From the NCBI RefSeq assembly GCF_004766055.1, contig NZ_SPQR01000008.1:186001-250000 (forward strand): a DNA stretch of 64,000 nucleotides, in the 5' to 3' direction. A model generated the notes under the pieces. That model worked only from the letters and a program-made list of their open reading frames with translations. It made no database searches and was not told the DNA's origin. This stretch comes from Desulfosporosinus sp. Sb-LF (lineage in GTDB: Bacteria; Bacillota; Desulfitobacteriia; Desulfitobacteriales; Desulfitobacteriaceae). A program made the position numbers and the translations under genes. Every line of letters starts with the position of its first letter. Position 1 is the first letter of the stretch. Positions 17,839 through 28,695 of this stretch are shown in pieces.

Positions 17839-19872
17839 ATGGAGAAAAAAAGAGGTTCAATTCGAGACATCATTGGAATTTTATTTATAGTTATCATAAT
17901 ATGCACTTTTAGTATCATAGGTTATGTTGTATTTTCCAGTTGGAAAGTATCTGTTAACAATATTATTGCCGAAATGGAGAATGACGCTAATCAAGATATT
18001 CTAAATAAGATGGAAAAGTTCCTTAGTGTTCCGTTATATATCAATGAGGCTAACCATAATTTAATCGAAAATCAAATAGTCCGTTTATATACTAAAAAAG
18101 ATCGGGAAATTTATTTCGCGGAAGTATTAAAAGCTAATAACGAAGGAGAAGTATATAGTTTCAGTTTTGGTACCGAAGATGGTGACTATTACGGAGCTCG
18201 CAGAAACGAGAAGAATCAGATAGAAATAATGGAAAATAACGTAGGGACAAATGGAAACACTCGCTATTATTCGATCTCAAAAGATTTAACAGTAGGGGAA
18301 CTGGTCGAAGAAACAGGAAGGTTTGACTGTCGTACAAGGGATTGGTATAAAGTTGCCAAGGAAAAACAAAAACCGGTTTTCTCTCCTATATATAAACATT
18401 TTGTAATGGATGATTTAGCCGTTTCAGCGGCATATCCTATTTATAAAAACGGTATCCTTCAAGGCGTTTTGGGAACACATATCATTCTTTCCAACATCAA
18501 TAATTATTTAAAGGATGTTGTTAAAGACAAGCAGGCTACTGCTTTTATAGTTGAAAAAAATTCTGGAGAGCTCGTGGCAAATTCACTTGGAATGGCCAAT
18601 TTTGAAAATCTTGCAGATAATCAAATAAAACGAAAAACAATCCAGGATATTAATAATAGACCTATTATTGAGGCGTACCAAAATTACCGCCAAAAATCCG
18701 AAACTAATTTCATTGTTAATACCAACAGTGATAAATTACATATTAAACTAACTGATTATCAAAAAGAAGGCTTAGATTGGCTAATTATAACAGCGATTCC
18801 GGAAAGCCCGTTAACAGTCGGAATTAATCAGAAGATCATAATTTCGATCGTACTTTCAATGATCGCTCTTATTATAGCCATCTTAATCTATATAAAAAGT
18901 ACTGAGAAAGTTCTTAAACCCATTTACAATTTAATCGACGCGACCGAAAAGTTTGCTAAAGGGGATTTTTCACAAAGAGCAATGATTTTCCGAAATGATG
19001 AAATCGGAAAATTGTCCAGCGCCTTCAATAATATGGCCGAAGAATTATACCTACTAATAAATAATCTCGAAGAAAAAGTTAGAGAGAGAACCCGGGAGTT
19101 AGAAAAAATAAACAATGAATTAAAAGTATCAAAATTGAAAGCAGAAAATGCTAATCGAGCAAAAAGTGATTTTCTGGCCAACATGAGCCATGACATGAAA
19201 ACACCATTAACAATAGTCTCGGCATTTAGTCAGGAGTTAAAAGAGGGGAAAATTGGTAACCTCAACGACGTGCAAAAAGCGACGATTGAGAATATCCTCT
19301 TTGGTACAAACCAGTTAACAACAATCGTCGAAAACTTACTGGACCTGTCAAAACTTAGCGCTGAGGCAAGATCCTCATTAATTCTCAATGAAGTCGATGT
19401 ATCTTCCCTGGCAGTAGAGGTTGCGAACAGCATGAGTTTGATTTCCCGGTGTAAGCAGGTCAGATTGATTACAACCGTAGCAGATACCGACCTGATCGTT
19501 GCTGAAACGAGAATGATTAAACGTGTTATGCAAAACTTATTGCACAATGCCATAAAATTCAGCAAAAATGGTGACGAAGTACATTTCACTATATCAAGTA
19601 CACATGACCCCGTCGATGGAGTCGTAATTGAGGTTATCGACCATGGGATAGGGATACCCAAAGATATGCAGGAATTAATTTTCAACCGTTTTTTTCAACT
19701 GGAGAATATGCTTCAAAATGAACAGTCCGGTACTGGTTTGGGTTTGGCAGTGGTCAAGAAAATAGTTGAAGCTCATTGCGGAACGATTACCGTCATTTCC
19801 GAGAATGAAAAGGGAACAAAATTTGTCGTGTTTCTGCCGACATTTCCAAAACTTGATGAAGAATTGGTGTAA
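17839..19872 (+). CDS. Cache-HAMP sensor histidine kinase (twin sensor A)
   Basis: A 677-residue membrane kinase. Helix 1 is at about 12-35, a double-Cache sensor at about 40-330 ([19 protein letters not shown] is the typical dCache strand-loop), helix 2 at about 335-355 and HAMP at 358-410. A coiled coil leads to HisKA with His 451 in SHDMKTPLT and a HATPase domain with DHGIGIP and GTGLGL. The sensor half is almost identical to that of the gene at 21142, but the output half is a different kinase type without receivers. ATG 17839 follows GGGGTTGGG weakly. The next gene, 12 bases on, is its likely OmpR-type partner. Confidence 0.92.
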   Translation: MEKKRGSIRDIIGILFIVIIICTFSIIGYVVFSSWKVSVNNIIAEMENDANQDILNKMEKFLSVPLYINEANHNLIENQIVRLYTKKDREIYFAEVLKANNEGEVYSFSFGTEDGDYYGARRNEKNQIEIMENNVGTNGNTRYYSISKDLTVGELVEETGRFDCRTRDWYKVAKEKQKPVFSPIYKHFVMDDLAVSAAYPIYKNGILQGVLGTHIILSNINNYLKDVVKDKQATAFIVEKNSGELVANSLGMANFENLADNQIKRKTIQDINNRPIIEAYQNYRQKSETNFIVNTNSDKLHIKLTDYQKEGLDWLIITAIPESPLTVGINQKIIISIVLSMIALIIAILIYIKSTEKVLKPIYNLIDATEKFAKGDFSQRAMIFRNDEIGKLSSAFNNMAEELYLLINNLEEKVRERTRELEKINNELKVSKLKAENANRAKSDFLANMSHDMKTPLTIVSAFSQELKEGKIGNLNDVQKATIENILFGTNQLTTIVENLLDLSKLSAEARSSLILNEVDVSSLAVEVANSMSLISRCKQVRLITTVADTDLIVAETRMIKRVMQNLLHNAIKFSKNGDEVHFTISSTHDPVDGVVIEVIDHGIGIPKDMQELIFNRFFQLENMLQNEQSGTGLGLAVVKKIVEAHCGTITVISENEKGTKFVVFLPTFPKLDEELV

Positions 19873-19883
19873 GGGGCGGTTCT

Positions 19884-20564
19884 ATGTACAAGATTCTGGT
19901 TGTTGATGATGAGCCCATGATCCAAAAATTTATGGAAGGGTTTCTATCCCGCGAGGGTTATTTAGTCAAAGTTTGGGCAGGAGAGAAAATTCATGAGGTA
20001 ATTAATGAATTTAATCCGGATCTTGTTCTATTGGATATCATGATGCCGGGAACTGATGGTTTTGAAGTTTGTAAACAGATTAGGAAGACGAACAATATAC
20101 CCATAGTTTTCCTGTCCGCTAAGAATGATATAATGGATCGGGTTCTAGGACTCACGTTGGGTGCAGATGATTTTCTGGCAAAACCCTTTGACAGTGAAGA
20201 ATTGCTCCTTAGAATACGAGCAATTTTAAGACGCAGTACGCATAGCATTATTAGAGAAAACTGGGAGATTTTAAGAGTTGCGGACCTAATTGTTGACCAT
20301 AAGGCCCGAACCGTAACGATAAACGGAATCGTTATTGAATTGACGCCCAAGGAATTCGACCTCTTATGGCTATTAGCTAGTAATCCTAAACAGGTTTTTA
20401 CTCGCGAGCAGATAATTTATCAAGTATGGAATAGCGACTTTTATCAAGGCACTGCCATAGTGACGATGTTGATTAAGCGTTTAAGAGAAAAGATTGAACC
20501 GGATGAAGGTAGTCCAATATACATAAAGACGGTAAGGAGTGTCGGATATAAATTTGGACTATAG
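19884..20564 (+). CDS. OmpR/PhoB-family response regulator
   Basis: A 226-residue DNA-binding regulator. Receiver with VDDEPM, phospho-Asp in LLDIMMPG, and the KPF Lys; a winged-helix Trans_reg_C domain (about 130-226) contains ELTPKEFDLLWLL and the C-terminal YIKTVRSVGYKF. A ribosome-binding site, GGGGCGG, precedes the ATG by 7 bases. It is the clear partner of the kinase 12 bases upstream, and a terminator follows at once. Target genes are unknown. Confidence 0.93.
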   Translation: MYKILVVDDEPMIQKFMEGFLSREGYLVKVWAGEKIHEVINEFNPDLVLLDIMMPGTDGFEVCKQIRKTNNIPIVFLSAKNDIMDRVLGLTLGADDFLAKPFDSEELLLRIRAILRRSTHSIIRENWEILRVADLIVDHKARTVTINGIVIELTPKEFDLLWLLASNPKQVFTREQIIYQVWNSDFYQGTAIVTMLIKRLREKIEPDEGSPIYIKTVRSVGYKFGL

Positions 20565-20592
20565 TCTTGGTAAATACCAGGACTATTTTTCT
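20562..20592 (+). terminator. Terminator of the kinase-regulator operon
   Basis: A 12-bp stem with one G-U pair, immediately after the regulator stop codon, followed by five T residues. It separates this pair from the following signalling genes. Confidence 0.8.
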
Positions 20593-20701
20593 GCCTTTCT
20601 TTGATATAAAAGTGTTACGATAATGTTATATTTGGTTGATATAATGAAAACTAGGAAGAATTAGAGCATTTTTTGACACAACTAGAAGGTGAGGGCTTGA
20701 T

Positions 20702-21118
20702 ATGCCAAATATTTTGGTCGTGGAAAGTCAACGAAATACGCTGTTGTTTCTGCGAATCCTGCTTGAACAAGAAGGATATGAGGTTATGGCCACATCCGAC
20801 GGATACGAGGCTGTTAAGCTCTTTGCCAGAACACCTTCGAAGATGGTCATTTGCAATTTACTTAACCCCAGCCGTGATGGTCTTAAAACGATTAAAGAGA
20901 TAAAAACTATAAATAGGTCGGCCGTTGCTATGATTATTATAAGTGGTAGTGAAACAATTAAAGAATTAGATTATCTTGAGGCTGCTCTTAAGCATGGGGT
21001 CCAAGCTACCATTGCCAAACCCTTTGACATTGTAGTTTTCTTAAAATGTATTCATACATTATTATCCGAGCAAGCGTTACTTACAATGTTAGGCGAAGAA
21101 CCACCTCATTGTTCTTAA
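20702..21118 (+). CDS. Stand-alone receiver-like protein lacking the phospho-Asp
   Basis: A 138-residue protein with receiver fold and nothing else. The acidic pair of the N-terminal strand is reduced to one Glu (VVES, residues 6-9), and the position of the phospho-accepting Asp is Asn 52 in MVICNLLNP. The switch Lys is kept in IAKPFD. It therefore probably cannot be phosphorylated in the usual way and may bind another signalling protein constitutively. It is followed after 23 bases by the hybrid kinase gene, with which it is probably co-transcribed. GGTGAGGG precedes the ATG. Confidence 0.8.
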   Translation: MPNILVVESQRNTLLFLRILLEQEGYEVMATSDGYEAVKLFARTPSKMVICNLLNPSRDGLKTIKEIKTINRSAVAMIIISGSETIKELDYLEAALKHGVQATIAKPFDIVVFLKCIHTLLSEQALLTMLGEEPPHCS

Positions 21119-21141
21119 ATCTAGAGTAGGGAGGACATACG

Positions 21142-24012
21142 GTGTTAAAAAGAATTTCCATAAAGGTCATTGTTGGAATTTTGTTTATTGTCATTATGAT
21201 AAGCACGTTTGGCATAATAGGTTATGTGGTGTTTTCCAGTTGGAAAGGATCTGTCGACAACTTTATTGTTAAAATGGAAAATGACGCAAATCAAGATATA
21301 GTAAAGCAGATGGAGAAGTTCCTCAGTGTGCCCTTAAATATGAATGATGCTAACCATAATTTAATTGAGAATGAGATTGTTGATTTAAACAATCAGGAAA
21401 AACGAGAAACATATTTTGCAGGAGTAATAAAAGCTAATAACAACGAGGAAGTTTATAGTTTTAGCTTTGGCGCAGAAAATGGTGACTACTATGGGGCTCG
21501 AAGAAACGAGAAAAATCAAATAGAAATTATGGAAAATAACTCAGAGACCCATGGCAACACTCGCTATTATTCGATTACAAACGATTTAACCGTAGGAGAA
21601 CTGGTCGAAGAAACCGGCAGGTTTGATAGTCGTACAAGGGATTGGTATAAAGTTGCCAAGGAAAAACAAAAACCAGTTTTTTCTCCTATCTATAAACATT
21701 TTGTAATGGATGATTTAGCCGTTTCAGCGGCCTATCCTATTTATAGTAAAAACGGCATTTTTCAAGGCGTTTTAGGAACCCATATCACACTTTCCAATAT
21801 CAATAAGTATTTAATAGACATTGTCAAGGATAAGCAGGCTACAGCTTATATCGTTGAAAAAAATTCGGGAGAGCTCGTGGCAAATTCACTTGGAATGGCC
21901 AATTTCGAAAATCTTGCCAATAACCAAGTCAAAAGAAAAACGATTCAAGATATTAAGGACTACTCGATCGTAGAGGCGTACCAAAATTACCGCCAAAATT
22001 CCCAAACTAATTTCATTGTTAATACCGAAAGTGACAAATTGCACATTAAACTAATGGATTATCAAAAAGAGGGCTTAGAATGGCTAGTTATAGTAGCTAT
22101 TCCGGAAAGTCCGTTTACAGCAGGAATTCATCAGAACATTATTATGTCGAGTGCACTTTCAATGATAGCTCTTATCATAGCCATCTTAATCTATATAAAA
22201 AGTACTGAGAAAGTCTTCAAACCCATTTACAATTTAATCGATGCGACAGAAAAGTTTGCACAAGGGGACTTTACGCAAAGAGCTAAGATTTTCAGAAATG
22301 ATGAGATAGGAAAATTGTCCATTGCCTTCAATATTATGGCTGAAGAGTTATATCAATTAATCAATAAGCTTGAAGAAAAAGTTAGAGAGAGAACACGGGA
22401 GTTAGAAACGACAAATCTTGAATTAAAAGCTTCAAAATTGGAAGCGGAAAATGCTAATCAGGCCAAAAGCGCTTTTTTAGCCAATATGAGTCATGAAATC
22501 CGAACGCCGATGAATGGAATTACAGGATTTTTACAGCTTCTCGAGAACACAGAACTGAAGACCAATCAGCAAGAATTTGTAGGTATTATTAAGGAATCAA
22601 CAGAGAATCTGTTAACTGTTATCAATGACATTCTTGACATATCAAAAATTGAAGCTGGTAAATTGGAACTTGAGAAGATCTCCTTTGATATACGGTCAAC
22701 GATTGAAACATCTGTAATTTCTTGTGCTAGCAAAGCAATCGAAAAAGGCCTTGAACTCAATATGCTCATTGGGTCTGACATTCCTCAGTCTGTTATAGGT
22801 GATCCGACCAAATTGAGACAGGTGATTATTAATCTATTAAGTAATGCGGTGAAGTTCACGGATGAAGGGGAAGTGTTGCTAAAAGTCTGTTTAAAGGGTC
22901 AAACTGATTCGAGTATTGATCTAGTGTTTATGGCAAAGGATACTGGAATTGGTATGACAGAGCAAGAAACAAGTAAGCTTTTTCGACCATTTACCCAGTC
23001 AGATTCATCATCAACAAGAAAATATGGTGGTACCGGACTAGGGTTGGCAATATGTAAAAATATTGTGGAAAGGATGGGGGGGGAAATCAAGGTTGTAAGT
23101 GAAGTCGGTAAAGGGACAACGTTCAGTTTCACGGTAACTTTGCATAAAGTACAAACACAAGTACAAACACAAGCACAAGAAGAATCTTTAGAGGTTATCG
23201 AAGGGCACAAATACGACGATAAAAGTAATGTGTTTTCAAGACCTCTGGCACAAGATTCTAATAATAGCAAGCTTAAACTATTGGTGGTTGAAGACAATGA
23301 GATAAACAGACTATTCTTTACTAAACTTCTGAAAATGAAAGGGTTCAGCTGTGATGTAGCTGTAAATGGCCTAGAAGCAGTGCGGGCCAGTAATGATATG
23401 GATTATGATATCATTTTTATGGACTGCCAGATGCCCGTAATGGACGGTTACCAAGCAACCAGGGAAATCCGGGCCCGTGAAGAAGCTGGAAAACATACAG
23501 TGATTGTAGCTATGACTGCCTACGCCATGAAGGGGGATGCAGAAAAGTGCCTGGAAGCAGGAATGGATGTATATTTAAGTAAGCCGATTGATATTAATGA
23601 GGTCATCAAGATACTACAGAAGTATGGATCGGTTGTCATCGAAGAGAACAATGAAATAGTGCACCAAGGTAATTTTTCGGAAAATGTAGTGTCCTTGATG
23701 GAAGAGTCAGGGTTTGATCGGAAAAGCTGTGAAGAATTACTGGATTGTTTTTATGAACAAACAAAAAGCCTAATCAAGGACGTTAATATTAATATCGTGG
23801 ACAACAAACTCAAGGCAGCAGCCACGCTTCTACATCAGATCAAAGGTTCAGCCGGTAATGTCAGGGCCAAAGAAATAGCAAAGTATGCTTCAGCTGCTGA
23901 AGACGCAATAAGAACCCAAAATATAGAAATGCTTCGTAGTTTGTTGAAAGGGATAGACCAATTGCTAGATGCTCTGAAAACTTCCAGAGAAGGAGGATCT
24001 TCACAGTTATGA
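21142..24012 (+). CDS. Cache-HAMP hybrid histidine kinase with receiver and Hpt (twin sensor B)
   Basis: A 956-residue kinase starting at GTG with GGGAGG in front. The first about 430 residues (helix, double Cache, helix, HAMP, coiled coil) are a close copy of the gene at 17839, sharing long identical runs around [15 protein letters not shown] and [16 protein letters not shown]. The output differs: HisKA with His 451 in [10 protein letters not shown], HATPase with DTGIGM and GTGLGL, a receiver with VEDNE and Asp 761, and an Hpt domain with His 898 in [14 protein letters not shown]-repeat linker joins the ATPase and receiver. It overlaps the next gene by 4 bases (ATGA), so that receiver protein is the probable phosphate acceptor. 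Confidence 0.92.
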   Translation: MLKRISIKVIVGILFIVIMISTFGIIGYVVFSSWKGSVDNFIVKMENDANQDIVKQMEKFLSVPLNMNDANHNLIENEIVDLNNQEKRETYFAGVIKANNNEEVYSFSFGAENGDYYGARRNEKNQIEIMENNSETHGNTRYYSITNDLTVGELVEETGRFDSRTRDWYKVAKEKQKPVFSPIYKHFVMDDLAVSAAYPIYSKNGIFQGVLGTHITLSNINKYLIDIVKDKQATAYIVEKNSGELVANSLGMANFENLANNQVKRKTIQDIKDYSIVEAYQNYRQNSQTNFIVNTESDKLHIKLMDYQKEGLEWLVIVAIPESPFTAGIHQNIIMSSALSMIALIIAILIYIKSTEKVFKPIYNLIDATEKFAQGDFTQRAKIFRNDEIGKLSIAFNIMAEELYQLINKLEEKVRERTRELETTNLELKASKLEAENANQAKSAFLANMSHEIRTPMNGITGFLQLLENTELKTNQQEFVGIIKESTENLLTVINDILDISKIEAGKLELEKISFDIRSTIETSVISCASKAIEKGLELNMLIGSDIPQSVIGDPTKLRQVIINLLSNAVKFTDEGEVLLKVCLKGQTDSSIDLVFMAKDTGIGMTEQETSKLFRPFTQSDSSSTRKYGGTGLGLAICKNIVERMGGEIKVVSEVGKGTTFSFTVTLHKVQTQVQTQAQEESLEVIEGHKYDDKSNVFSRPLAQDSNNSKLKLLVVEDNEINRLFFTKLLKMKGFSCDVAVNGLEAVRASNDMDYDIIFMDCQMPVMDGYQATREIRAREEAGKHTVIVAMTAYAMKGDAEKCLEAGMDVYLSKPIDINEVIKILQKYGSVVIEENNEIVHQGNFSENVVSLMEESGFDRKSCEELLDCFYEQTKSLIKDVNINIVDNKLKAAATLLHQIKGSAGNVRAKEIAKYASAAEDAIRTQNIEMLRSLLKGIDQLLDALKTSREGGSSQL

Positions 24013-25439
24013 TGGGAAATGTAATGATTATCGATGATTCCCCGGTAGATAGAAAAATCATCTCTCAGATTCTTGAAACAAGACTGAAGGGTATTAAACT
24101 CTTTGAAGCTGAAGATGGGTCAAATATCAAGGAAAAGCTGATCTCAAACGGAATACATATGTGTATTTTAGATATTATCATGCCAATTAAGAATGGGTTT
24201 GAGATATTACAGGAAATAAAAGACGATCCCATTTTAATGGATATTCCTGTTATTGTTTGTACGGGGATGGAGGATAAATACACCATAGAAAAAGCATTAA
24301 CTTTGGGGGCATATGACTATTTTGCTAAGCCTCTCAGTGAAGAGGTCATGAAGATTTCTCTACCGTTAAAAGTGAAGAATGCCATCGAACTGATGATCAG
24401 AAAACAGCAGATCATTTACTTAAGCTATCATGATAAATTGACAGGTCTTTATAACCGGAGATTCTTTGAAGAACGACTTAAACTATTGGATACCCCAGCA
24501 AATCTTCCTATCGCCATCTTAATGGGAGATATTGACGGTTTAAAGGTCGTAAATGACGCTTTTGGCCATGATAAAGGTGATGAGCTGTTAATAAAGGCAG
24601 CAGCATCTGTTCAGGGCGCTTGCCGACGAGATGATTTGATCGCTCGCTGGGGTGGAGATGAACTTGTGATTCTTTTGATTAAAACCAATAACAAAGAAGT
24701 CGAAGAAATAGTCAATAGAATAAAAGATTTAAATGTCAATGAAACTGTTTATTCTATTCAGGTCAGTATTACATTTGGCTGGGATACAAAGCATGATACG
24801 GATCAAGAACTACAAAAAGTTCTAAAAGGTGCCGAAGACTCCATGTACAGAAATAAAATCACCCAAAATCAAGGCACGAGGGGTTCTATCGTTAATACAA
24901 TAATCAAAGCCCTGCATGAAAAAAACCCAAGGGAAGAACAACATTCCAAACGAGTCGGTGAAATGTGCGAGAACATAGGACAAGCAATGGGCTTATCTGA
25001 AATGGAAGTTAACAGACTTAAAACCGTTGGCTTGCTACACGATATAGGGAAAATTGCCATCGATGAAGGTATACTCAATAAGCCTGGAAAGCTGATTGAA
25101 CGGGAGTGGGACGAAATTAAACGGCATCCTGAGATTGGGTATAGAATATTAGGTTTATCCTATGAAATGTTAGAATTAGCCGATTGTATATTGGCTCACC
25201 ATGAAAGATGGGATGGTGCAGGTTATCCTAAAGGCCTAAAAGGCGAGGCCATTCCAAGGGTAGCAAGAATAATTGCCCTTGCCGACAGTTATGATGCTAT
25301 GACTAGTGAACGCTCTTACCGAAATGCTTTGAGTGAAGAAGAAGCCTGTTTGGAAATTCGCCGCAACGCTGGAACACAGTTTGATCCATACCTTGCCAGA
25401 GTCTTTGTTGAACAGGTACTAGCTGGCCGATGGAATTAA
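24009..25439 (+). CDS. Response regulator with GGDEF and HD-GYP domains
   Basis: A 476-residue protein. The receiver (about 1-125) has IDDSP, the phospho-Asp in CILDIIMP, and AKPL. The GGDEF domain (about 135-290) has its signature as GGDEL with an RRDD I-site five residues before. The HD-GYP domain (about 300-470) has HDIGKIA and [11 protein letters not shown]. Leu in place of Phe in the signature is a mild change that need not abolish cyclase activity. It is translationally coupled to the hybrid kinase. The combination suggests phosphorylation-controlled switching between c-di-GMP synthesis and hydrolysis. Confidence 0.92.
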   Translation: MMGNVMIIDDSPVDRKIISQILETRLKGIKLFEAEDGSNIKEKLISNGIHMCILDIIMPIKNGFEILQEIKDDPILMDIPVIVCTGMEDKYTIEKALTLGAYDYFAKPLSEEVMKISLPLKVKNAIELMIRKQQIIYLSYHDKLTGLYNRRFFEERLKLLDTPANLPIAILMGDIDGLKVVNDAFGHDKGDELLIKAAASVQGACRRDDLIARWGGDELVILLIKTNNKEVEEIVNRIKDLNVNETVYSIQVSITFGWDTKHDTDQELQKVLKGAEDSMYRNKITQNQGTRGSIVNTIIKALHEKNPREEQHSKRVGEMCENIGQAMGLSEMEVNRLKTVGLLHDIGKIAIDEGILNKPGKLIEREWDEIKRHPEIGYRILGLSYEMLELADCILAHHERWDGAGYPKGLKGEAIPRVARIIALADSYDAMTSERSYRNALSEEEACLEIRRNAGTQFDPYLARVFVEQVLAGRWN

Positions 25440-25566
25440 GCACTTAAATTGTGCTTATCTAGATAATGACCGCAGCTTAATATTTCAAATTAACGATTAG
25501 GAACAATATAAGAGCGTGTTCAATGATCTTTCAACGTGGAGTTACAAAAACTCTTTTTATTAAGCA

Positions 25567-25790
25567 TTCTTTGCAATTTAGAAAATCCTTCATCTTTTAT
25601 GAAATAATTCAGAGTACCTGTAAATGCATAAAAGCAGTATGTCAAATTATATCTATTGACATACTGCTTTTATTTAAAAGAAATATCCTTAATACCGGAA
25701 AAAGATATAGGAGGATTAGACTGGGATTCGCCGAATTTGTAAGTTATATTGTATGGGATAAATAAGGGATCTAAATTTTAGTGATAGGTA
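25567..25790. repeat. Intergenic repeat, copy B, with perfect hairpin
   Basis: Second copy of the element at 17421-17640; the flanks match but the central hairpin has new sequence. The arms 25628-25645 and 25656-25673 are perfect 18-bp complements with a 10-base loop. The right-hand conserved block (GATTAGACTGGGATTCGCCG and onwards) runs to just before the next gene. It may terminate the signalling operon, but the conserved flanks need another explanation. Confidence 0.7.
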
Positions 25791-25800
25791 GGAGTGTTGA

Positions 25801-27465
25801 ATGATGAAATCTAATAGAAGGTATCTGGAAACATCTTTGGCAACCCAGATGATCCTAATTCCTTTCTTGCTTACCATAGGGCTTTTCATCGTTTCAGCGA
25901 TCACAGGTGGGTTAAGGTTATATGAGCTTGGCAAGAATGCTGAAAACTTGATCCTATTACTGGTTGGCATTTTAGGTTCGGTTACTGTGGGCGGTAGTGT
26001 TGGATATAATTTTGCGAGGCTATCCAAGAATAAGCCTGACTCAGCCAAGGAAAGGTATCTCCCGGCCCTTGTGCCTATTATCTATGCGCTGATCTTTGCA
26101 ATTTCTGCCCTATTACTCTCCGACGGGGATTTTAATTCTGGCTGGTGGGGAGTATATATTCTCAAGAACCCGATGTTTTTCCTTTTTGGCATCGGTCTTT
26201 CATTATCCGGACTACACTATATTATCCCAGTGGCAGAGCTTATGGGGTATATGGGGTTTCTCGGGGGGATTATTTTATATGAAGGAACCACGAAGACCGT
26301 GCTAGATTGCCCTCTATCGAGAAGCTTCAAGGTGACCTCGGGGCTGCTTTGTATTTCAGTCATTGTTTTTTCTGGTATCGCAACAAGAACGATTATTGAT
26401 AATGGTTTGACGGAACTGCTTTATGGGAAGTCAACGGTTGGGAGTGATTTAACGGAATTTGATCTGATGGATAAAGCCCCGTTCAAGGCTAACAACGGCC
26501 TCGCCAGGCTTGATAAACCTGCCAGTTTACAATTTGCAGACCTCAATACCATGCCGCGTCTTGACGGTGCGACAGCCGCCTATCCGGTTTATGCGGCATT
26601 TGTTGAAGCTGTCTATAAGGGGCTTGGTGAATACTATCAAGTCAATCGGACCAACAATAACTACGAGAAAGATCTATCGACCGCCTTTGTGGCAAGTGAG
26701 CAATTTCCCCTTGATTTAGTGAGGTGTTCAAAAACCGACGCAGCCTACGATCGGTTAATAGCAGGTCTGACCGATATAATCTTTGTTGCAGAGCCATCAA
26801 AGGCTCAGGTTGAGGCCATCAAGGCACGAGGAGATGAGTTTGTGTTAACGCCAATCGGAAGTGAAGCCTTTGTCTTTTTCACCAACTCAAAGAATCCAGT
26901 TGAGAATCTGAACATTAAACAGATCCAGGATATCTACTCCGGTAAAATCACCCGTTGGAACGAAATTGGTGAACAATGGAATAAAATCCGGCCGTATCAA
27001 CGTCCTGAAAACTCAGGGAGTCAAACGGTTATGCAAAATAAAGTGATGAAAGGTATCACGATGCTTGAGCAAACAAAGGAAACCTATGCAGGTGGTATGG
27101 GTGATATCATTAGTCAGGTTGCAAGTTATAAAAATGCCAAGAATGCCCTAGGATATACATTTATGTATTACTCGACCGAGATGATCAAAACCAATCAGAT
27201 AAAGTATCTTGCGATTGATGGAATTAAACCGACTCATGAAACAGTCCGAAATAAAACCTATCCCTTCACAGTTCCAGTTTATGCAGTTACTTTGAAATCG
27301 AATAAGAAAGAAAATGTCAGTCGTTTGCTTAATTGGTTCTTATCCGAGGAAGGTCAAAGTCTCGTCGAAAAAACTGGATACGTTCCTGCTATAACAGGTG
27401 ATTCGAAAAAAGGACTAGTAAGATCTATTGGATCCCTTCTTGTGACAATACTAAATCCAACGTAA
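25801..27465 (+). CDS. Multi-helix membrane protein fused to a PstS-like phosphate-binding domain
   Basis: A 554-residue protein. The first about 195 residues form five or six hydrophobic helices (about 15-37, 45-68, 80-101, 108-128, 132-152, 170-192). The rest (about 250-545) resembles the periplasmic phosphate-binding protein PstS (PBP-like-2): TDIIFVAEPSKAQ, GSEAFVFFTN, QIQDIYSGKITRWNEIG and a RPENSGSQT ligand loop. Normal PstS is a short lipoprotein, so anchoring by a polytopic domain is unusual. No pstCAB genes are close. It may sense phosphate or another oxyanion, or feed a transporter elsewhere. A second in-frame ATG at 25804 is an alternative start. Confidence 0.75.
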   Translation: MMKSNRRYLETSLATQMILIPFLLTIGLFIVSAITGGLRLYELGKNAENLILLLVGILGSVTVGGSVGYNFARLSKNKPDSAKERYLPALVPIIYALIFAISALLLSDGDFNSGWWGVYILKNPMFFLFGIGLSLSGLHYIIPVAELMGYMGFLGGIILYEGTTKTVLDCPLSRSFKVTSGLLCISVIVFSGIATRTIIDNGLTELLYGKSTVGSDLTEFDLMDKAPFKANNGLARLDKPASLQFADLNTMPRLDGATAAYPVYAAFVEAVYKGLGEYYQVNRTNNNYEKDLSTAFVASEQFPLDLVRCSKTDAAYDRLIAGLTDIIFVAEPSKAQVEAIKARGDEFVLTPIGSEAFVFFTNSKNPVENLNIKQIQDIYSGKITRWNEIGEQWNKIRPYQRPENSGSQTVMQNKVMKGITMLEQTKETYAGGMGDIISQVASYKNAKNALGYTFMYYSTEMIKTNQIKYLAIDGIKPTHETVRNKTYPFTVPVYAVTLKSNKKENVSRLLNWFLSEEGQSLVEKTGYVPAITGDSKKGLVRSIGSLLVTILNPT

Positions 27466-27479
27466 CGGATAAGATTTCT

Positions 27480-27614
27480 GTGAAAGTTGCGATTCTGAAC
27501 GAAAAAGAGAAGCTATTAGCTCAGAAAGAAGTTAATATTTTCCACGAAGGGTTTTATACCGTTCATGCTTCTCCAGATGTTGTAATCGGTGTTAGAAACG
27601 ATACCCCTTACTAG
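27480..27614 (+). pseudogene. Short orphan reading frame, possible relic
   Basis: A 44-codon frame from GTG 27480 to a TAG at 27612-27614 reads VKVAILNEKEKLLAQKE and continues with a plausible amino-acid composition. The frame stays open further upstream inside the end of the PstS-like gene, in another phase. It has no ribosome-binding site and no recognisable family. It could be a decayed tail or a chance frame. Confidence 0.25.
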
Positions 27615-27685
27615 CCACTCGTTTGAATAAGCTCGGTAATGGGAATATAATGCAATGAAACAATAGATAAGAAAGAAGGATAATT

Positions 27686-28519
27686 GTGTTAAAAATTGGT
27701 TCTCATCTATCCATTTCTAAGGGATTTAAGGCTATCGGCAAAGAAGCCCTGAAAATACACGCAAATACGTTTCAGTTCTTCACCCGTAATCCAAGAGGAA
27801 GTAAAGCGAAGGAAATCGATCCAAACGATGCTGAGGCATTACTGATGCTTATGAAAGAAAATCAATTTGCGCCGATTTTAGCTCATGCCCCTTATACCCT
27901 CAATGCTTGCTCTCCAGAGATAAAAACAAGAGAGTTTGCTACCCAAGTTATGGCAGACGATTTGGTTCGTATGGAATACTTACCTAACAATCTCTATAAT
28001 TTCCACCCGGGCAGCCATGGTGGACAAGGCGCAGAGGTTGGTATTCAACAAATAATAATTCAGCTTAACACCCTTTTAAAGCCCGAGCAGACAACCACCG
28101 TATTGCTTGAAACGATGGCAGGCAAAGGCACAGAAGTGGGTCGCACCTTCGAAGAACTCAGGCTGATTTTAGACGGTGTGAACCTTTCTGAAAAAATGGG
28201 TGTTTGTTTGGATACTTGCCATATTTATGATGCCGGTTATGACCTTGTTAATGACCTTGACGGTGTGCTTGTTAAGTTTGATAAGATCATAGGTTTAGAG
28301 AGGCTCTATGCGATCCACCTAAATGACAGTTTGAACCCGAAGGGCAGTCATAAAGACCGACATGCTAAAATCGGTGAGGGCTCAATTGGTTTGAAAGCCA
28401 TCACCCAAATCATTAATCACCCCAAACTCCGTCACCTGCCGTTCTTCCTTGAAACGCCTAACGATGTTTCGGGCTATGCTCAAGAAATAACGTTGTTGAG
28501 AGATGCGTATGAAGCATAG
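27686..28519 (+). CDS. nfo: Endonuclease IV (AP endonuclease)
   Basis: A 277-residue TIM-barrel DNA-repair enzyme that cuts 5' of abasic sites with a trinuclear zinc centre. Metal-ligand motifs visible in order: [65 protein letters not shown] and FLETPND. The length is normal. It starts at GTG 27686 with AGAAGGA 5 bases in front. It appears to be a single gene. Confidence 0.95.
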   Translation: MLKIGSHLSISKGFKAIGKEALKIHANTFQFFTRNPRGSKAKEIDPNDAEALLMLMKENQFAPILAHAPYTLNACSPEIKTREFATQVMADDLVRMEYLPNNLYNFHPGSHGGQGAEVGIQQIIIQLNTLLKPEQTTTVLLETMAGKGTEVGRTFEELRLILDGVNLSEKMGVCLDTCHIYDAGYDLVNDLDGVLVKFDKIIGLERLYAIHLNDSLNPKGSHKDRHAKIGEGSIGLKAITQIINHPKLRHLPFFLETPNDVSGYAQEITLLRDAYEA

Positions 28520-28695
28520 AAAGTAAACTATCTAGTAGACAGAGGATAAAAGAGACAATAGTTTATATATTCTTTTAAATGGGACACGTTTGTTATTAAA
28601 TAGTACGTTTATACAATGCTCTTTTCGACATATTTCACTGCTTCAATATGAGATAATTTATCCGGATATTCTCAATTGAAGGGGTGTAGTATAAG

